A stretch of 59,709 nt of DNA from JBFMGD01 sp040751775 (lineage in GTDB: Bacteria > Bacillota > Dethiobacteria > DTU022), in the NCBI GenBank assembly GCA_040751775.1, contig JBFMGD010000013.1, positions 1 to 59,709 of the forward strand, written 5' to 3'. Position 1 is the first letter of the stretch. Every line of letters begins with the position of its first letter. Positions 59,222 through 59,709 of this stretch are shown here, piece after piece. The notes under the pieces are model-generated. The model saw nothing but the letters and a program-made list of their open reading frames with translations. It was not told the DNA's origin and did not search any database. Made by a program: the position numbers and the translations under genes.

Positions 59222-59569
59222 ATGAAAAAAATCGAGTGCATTATCCAGCCGGGCAAACTAATCGAGTTGGAAGATCGGTTGATTGGTGTGGTCGCCGGCC
59301 TGACGGTTACCCCGGTTAACGGTTTCGGTTCGCAAAAGGGAGACACTCACTTCCACCAGGGCCAGCCGCTGCTCGTCCAGTTGAAACCGAAGATGAAAGT
59401 GGAGATGGTCGTGGCCGACAACCAGGTGGAGGAGGTAATCTCGATCCTGGTAAATGTCTGCCGCACAGGTAAGATCGGCGACGGGAAGATATTTATTCTG
59501 CCGGTGGATGAGGCCATCCGGATCCGGACCGGCGATCGAGGCGAAAAAGCCTTATCAATCGAGGTATAA
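59222..59569 (+). CDS. divergent P-II family nitrogen regulator
   Basis: A 115-aa PII-like trimeric signal protein (MKKIECIIQPGKLIELEDRLI, KMKVEMVVADNQVEEVISIL, B-loop TGKIGDGKIFILPVDEAIRIRTG). The T-loop region (FGSQKGDTHFHQGQPLLVQLKP) lacks the uridylylation Tyr51 and the usual G-x-E-Y sequence, so it is not a classical GlnB or GlnK. ATG 59222 follows AGGAG; an upstream ATG at 59207 precedes that site. Partner unknown: no ammonium transporter or glutamine synthetase gene is within reach. Confidence 0.85.
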   Translation: MKKIECIIQPGKLIELEDRLIGVVAGLTVTPVNGFGSQKGDTHFHQGQPLLVQLKPKMKVEMVVADNQVEEVISILVNVCRTGKIGDGKIFILPVDEAIRIRTGDRGEKALSIEV

Positions 59570-59674
59570 GTAATGTCCCCGAGACCGCCCGGGCGGCGGC
59601 GTGGCCGCGGTATTGCCTAATCATGCTCGGTATTATAGAATTAGGATTAAGTTAAAGAGCGGGGGGACCGGAGG

Positions 59675-59709
59675 ATGGAACAAAATGGAATTGGTTTGAT
59701 CGGATGCGG
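59675..59709 (+). CDS. start of a Rossmann-fold protein, cut by window end
   Basis: Eleven complete codons from ATG 59675 read MEQNGIGLIGC, with the next codon starting GG, like the G-x-G-x-x-G start of a dinucleotide-binding fold (aspartate dehydrogenase or Gfo/Idh type). A G-rich ribosome site lies upstream. The rest lies outside the window. Confidence 0.5.
   Translation, partial: MEQNGIGLIGC

Overview
The window looks like a chromosome segment of an anaerobic, probably spore-forming member of the Bacillota (Clostridia-type). The reasons are oxygen-sensitive enzymes (a glycyl radical enzyme with its radical-SAM activase), a GerMN-domain lipoprotein, strong AGGAGG ribosome binding sites with many GTG/TTG starts, a YozG/DUF2975 pair, BlaI/BlaR1-type regulation and moderately high GC. 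No rRNA, phage, integrase, intact insertion sequence or CRISPR array was seen. Four tRNA genes are present.

Layout. 0.2-3.9 kb (minus strand): glycosyltransferase, response regulator and histidine kinase. 4.1-8.1 kb: ornithine carbamoyltransferase, ornithine racemase, threonine aldolase and a GerMN lipoprotein. 8.3-12.4 kb: glycyl radical enzyme, its activase and a flavin-type oxidase. 12.4-14.8 kb: small genes (rubredoxin-like, HTH/DUF2975, FxsA, DUF4870) separated by copies of a 29-bp REP-like repeat. 14.8-16.4 kb: Y-family polymerase with a YolD-like partner.

16.6-36.9 kb is the metabolic core and is best read as purine/ureide fermentation. It holds a class III CoA-transferase, an aspartate-carbamoyltransferase paralogue overlapping an AllH (DUF2877) gene, an NCS2 purine permease with a 25-codon leader ORF, and a PucR regulator divergent from a long operon. 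That operon runs carbamate kinase, FdrA/AllF, a 55-aa protein, a nitrilase-family amidase, AllG (DUF1116) and a three-subunit xanthine-dehydrogenase-type molybdenum hydroxylase. It is followed by a second operon for maturing a (probably selenium-dependent) molybdenum hydroxylase: YqeB, a Cys-rich small protein, a MoeA-like protein, XdhC and a YqeC-MocA fusion. In this reading purines are hydroxylated by the Mo enzyme; a carbamoyl group freed from a ureide such as oxalurate is moved to phosphate by AllF/G/H; and carbamate kinase makes ATP from carbamoyl phosphate. Allantoinase and allantoate-handling genes are not in the window, so the pathway is incomplete here.

36.9-41.1 kb: a decayed C-terminal remnant of GTP-type PEP carboxykinase, an EamA transporter, a tiny Gly-rich membrane peptide, a sodium:solute symporter and a Lys/Tyr/Thr tRNA operon with a clear promoter and terminator. 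41.3-48.4 kb: a TPR protein with a poly-Glu tract, a methylthioadenosine salvage operon (6-oxopurine-type phosphorylase, MtnA, MtaD), SurE with no ordinary start codon, RtcB and a membrane-anchored unknown. 48.5-51.7 kb: Gfo/Idh oxidoreductase, SCP2-like protein and Fe-dependent alcohol dehydrogenase. 51.8-57.6 kb: BlaI and BlaR1-like proteins driving a DUF2318 protein, a Cys-containing membrane protein and a two-permease MacB-type ABC transporter, resembling a metal-handling system. 57.8-59.7 kb: a 4Fe-4S protein, tRNA-Trp, a divergent PII protein and the start of a Rossmann-fold gene cut by the window end.
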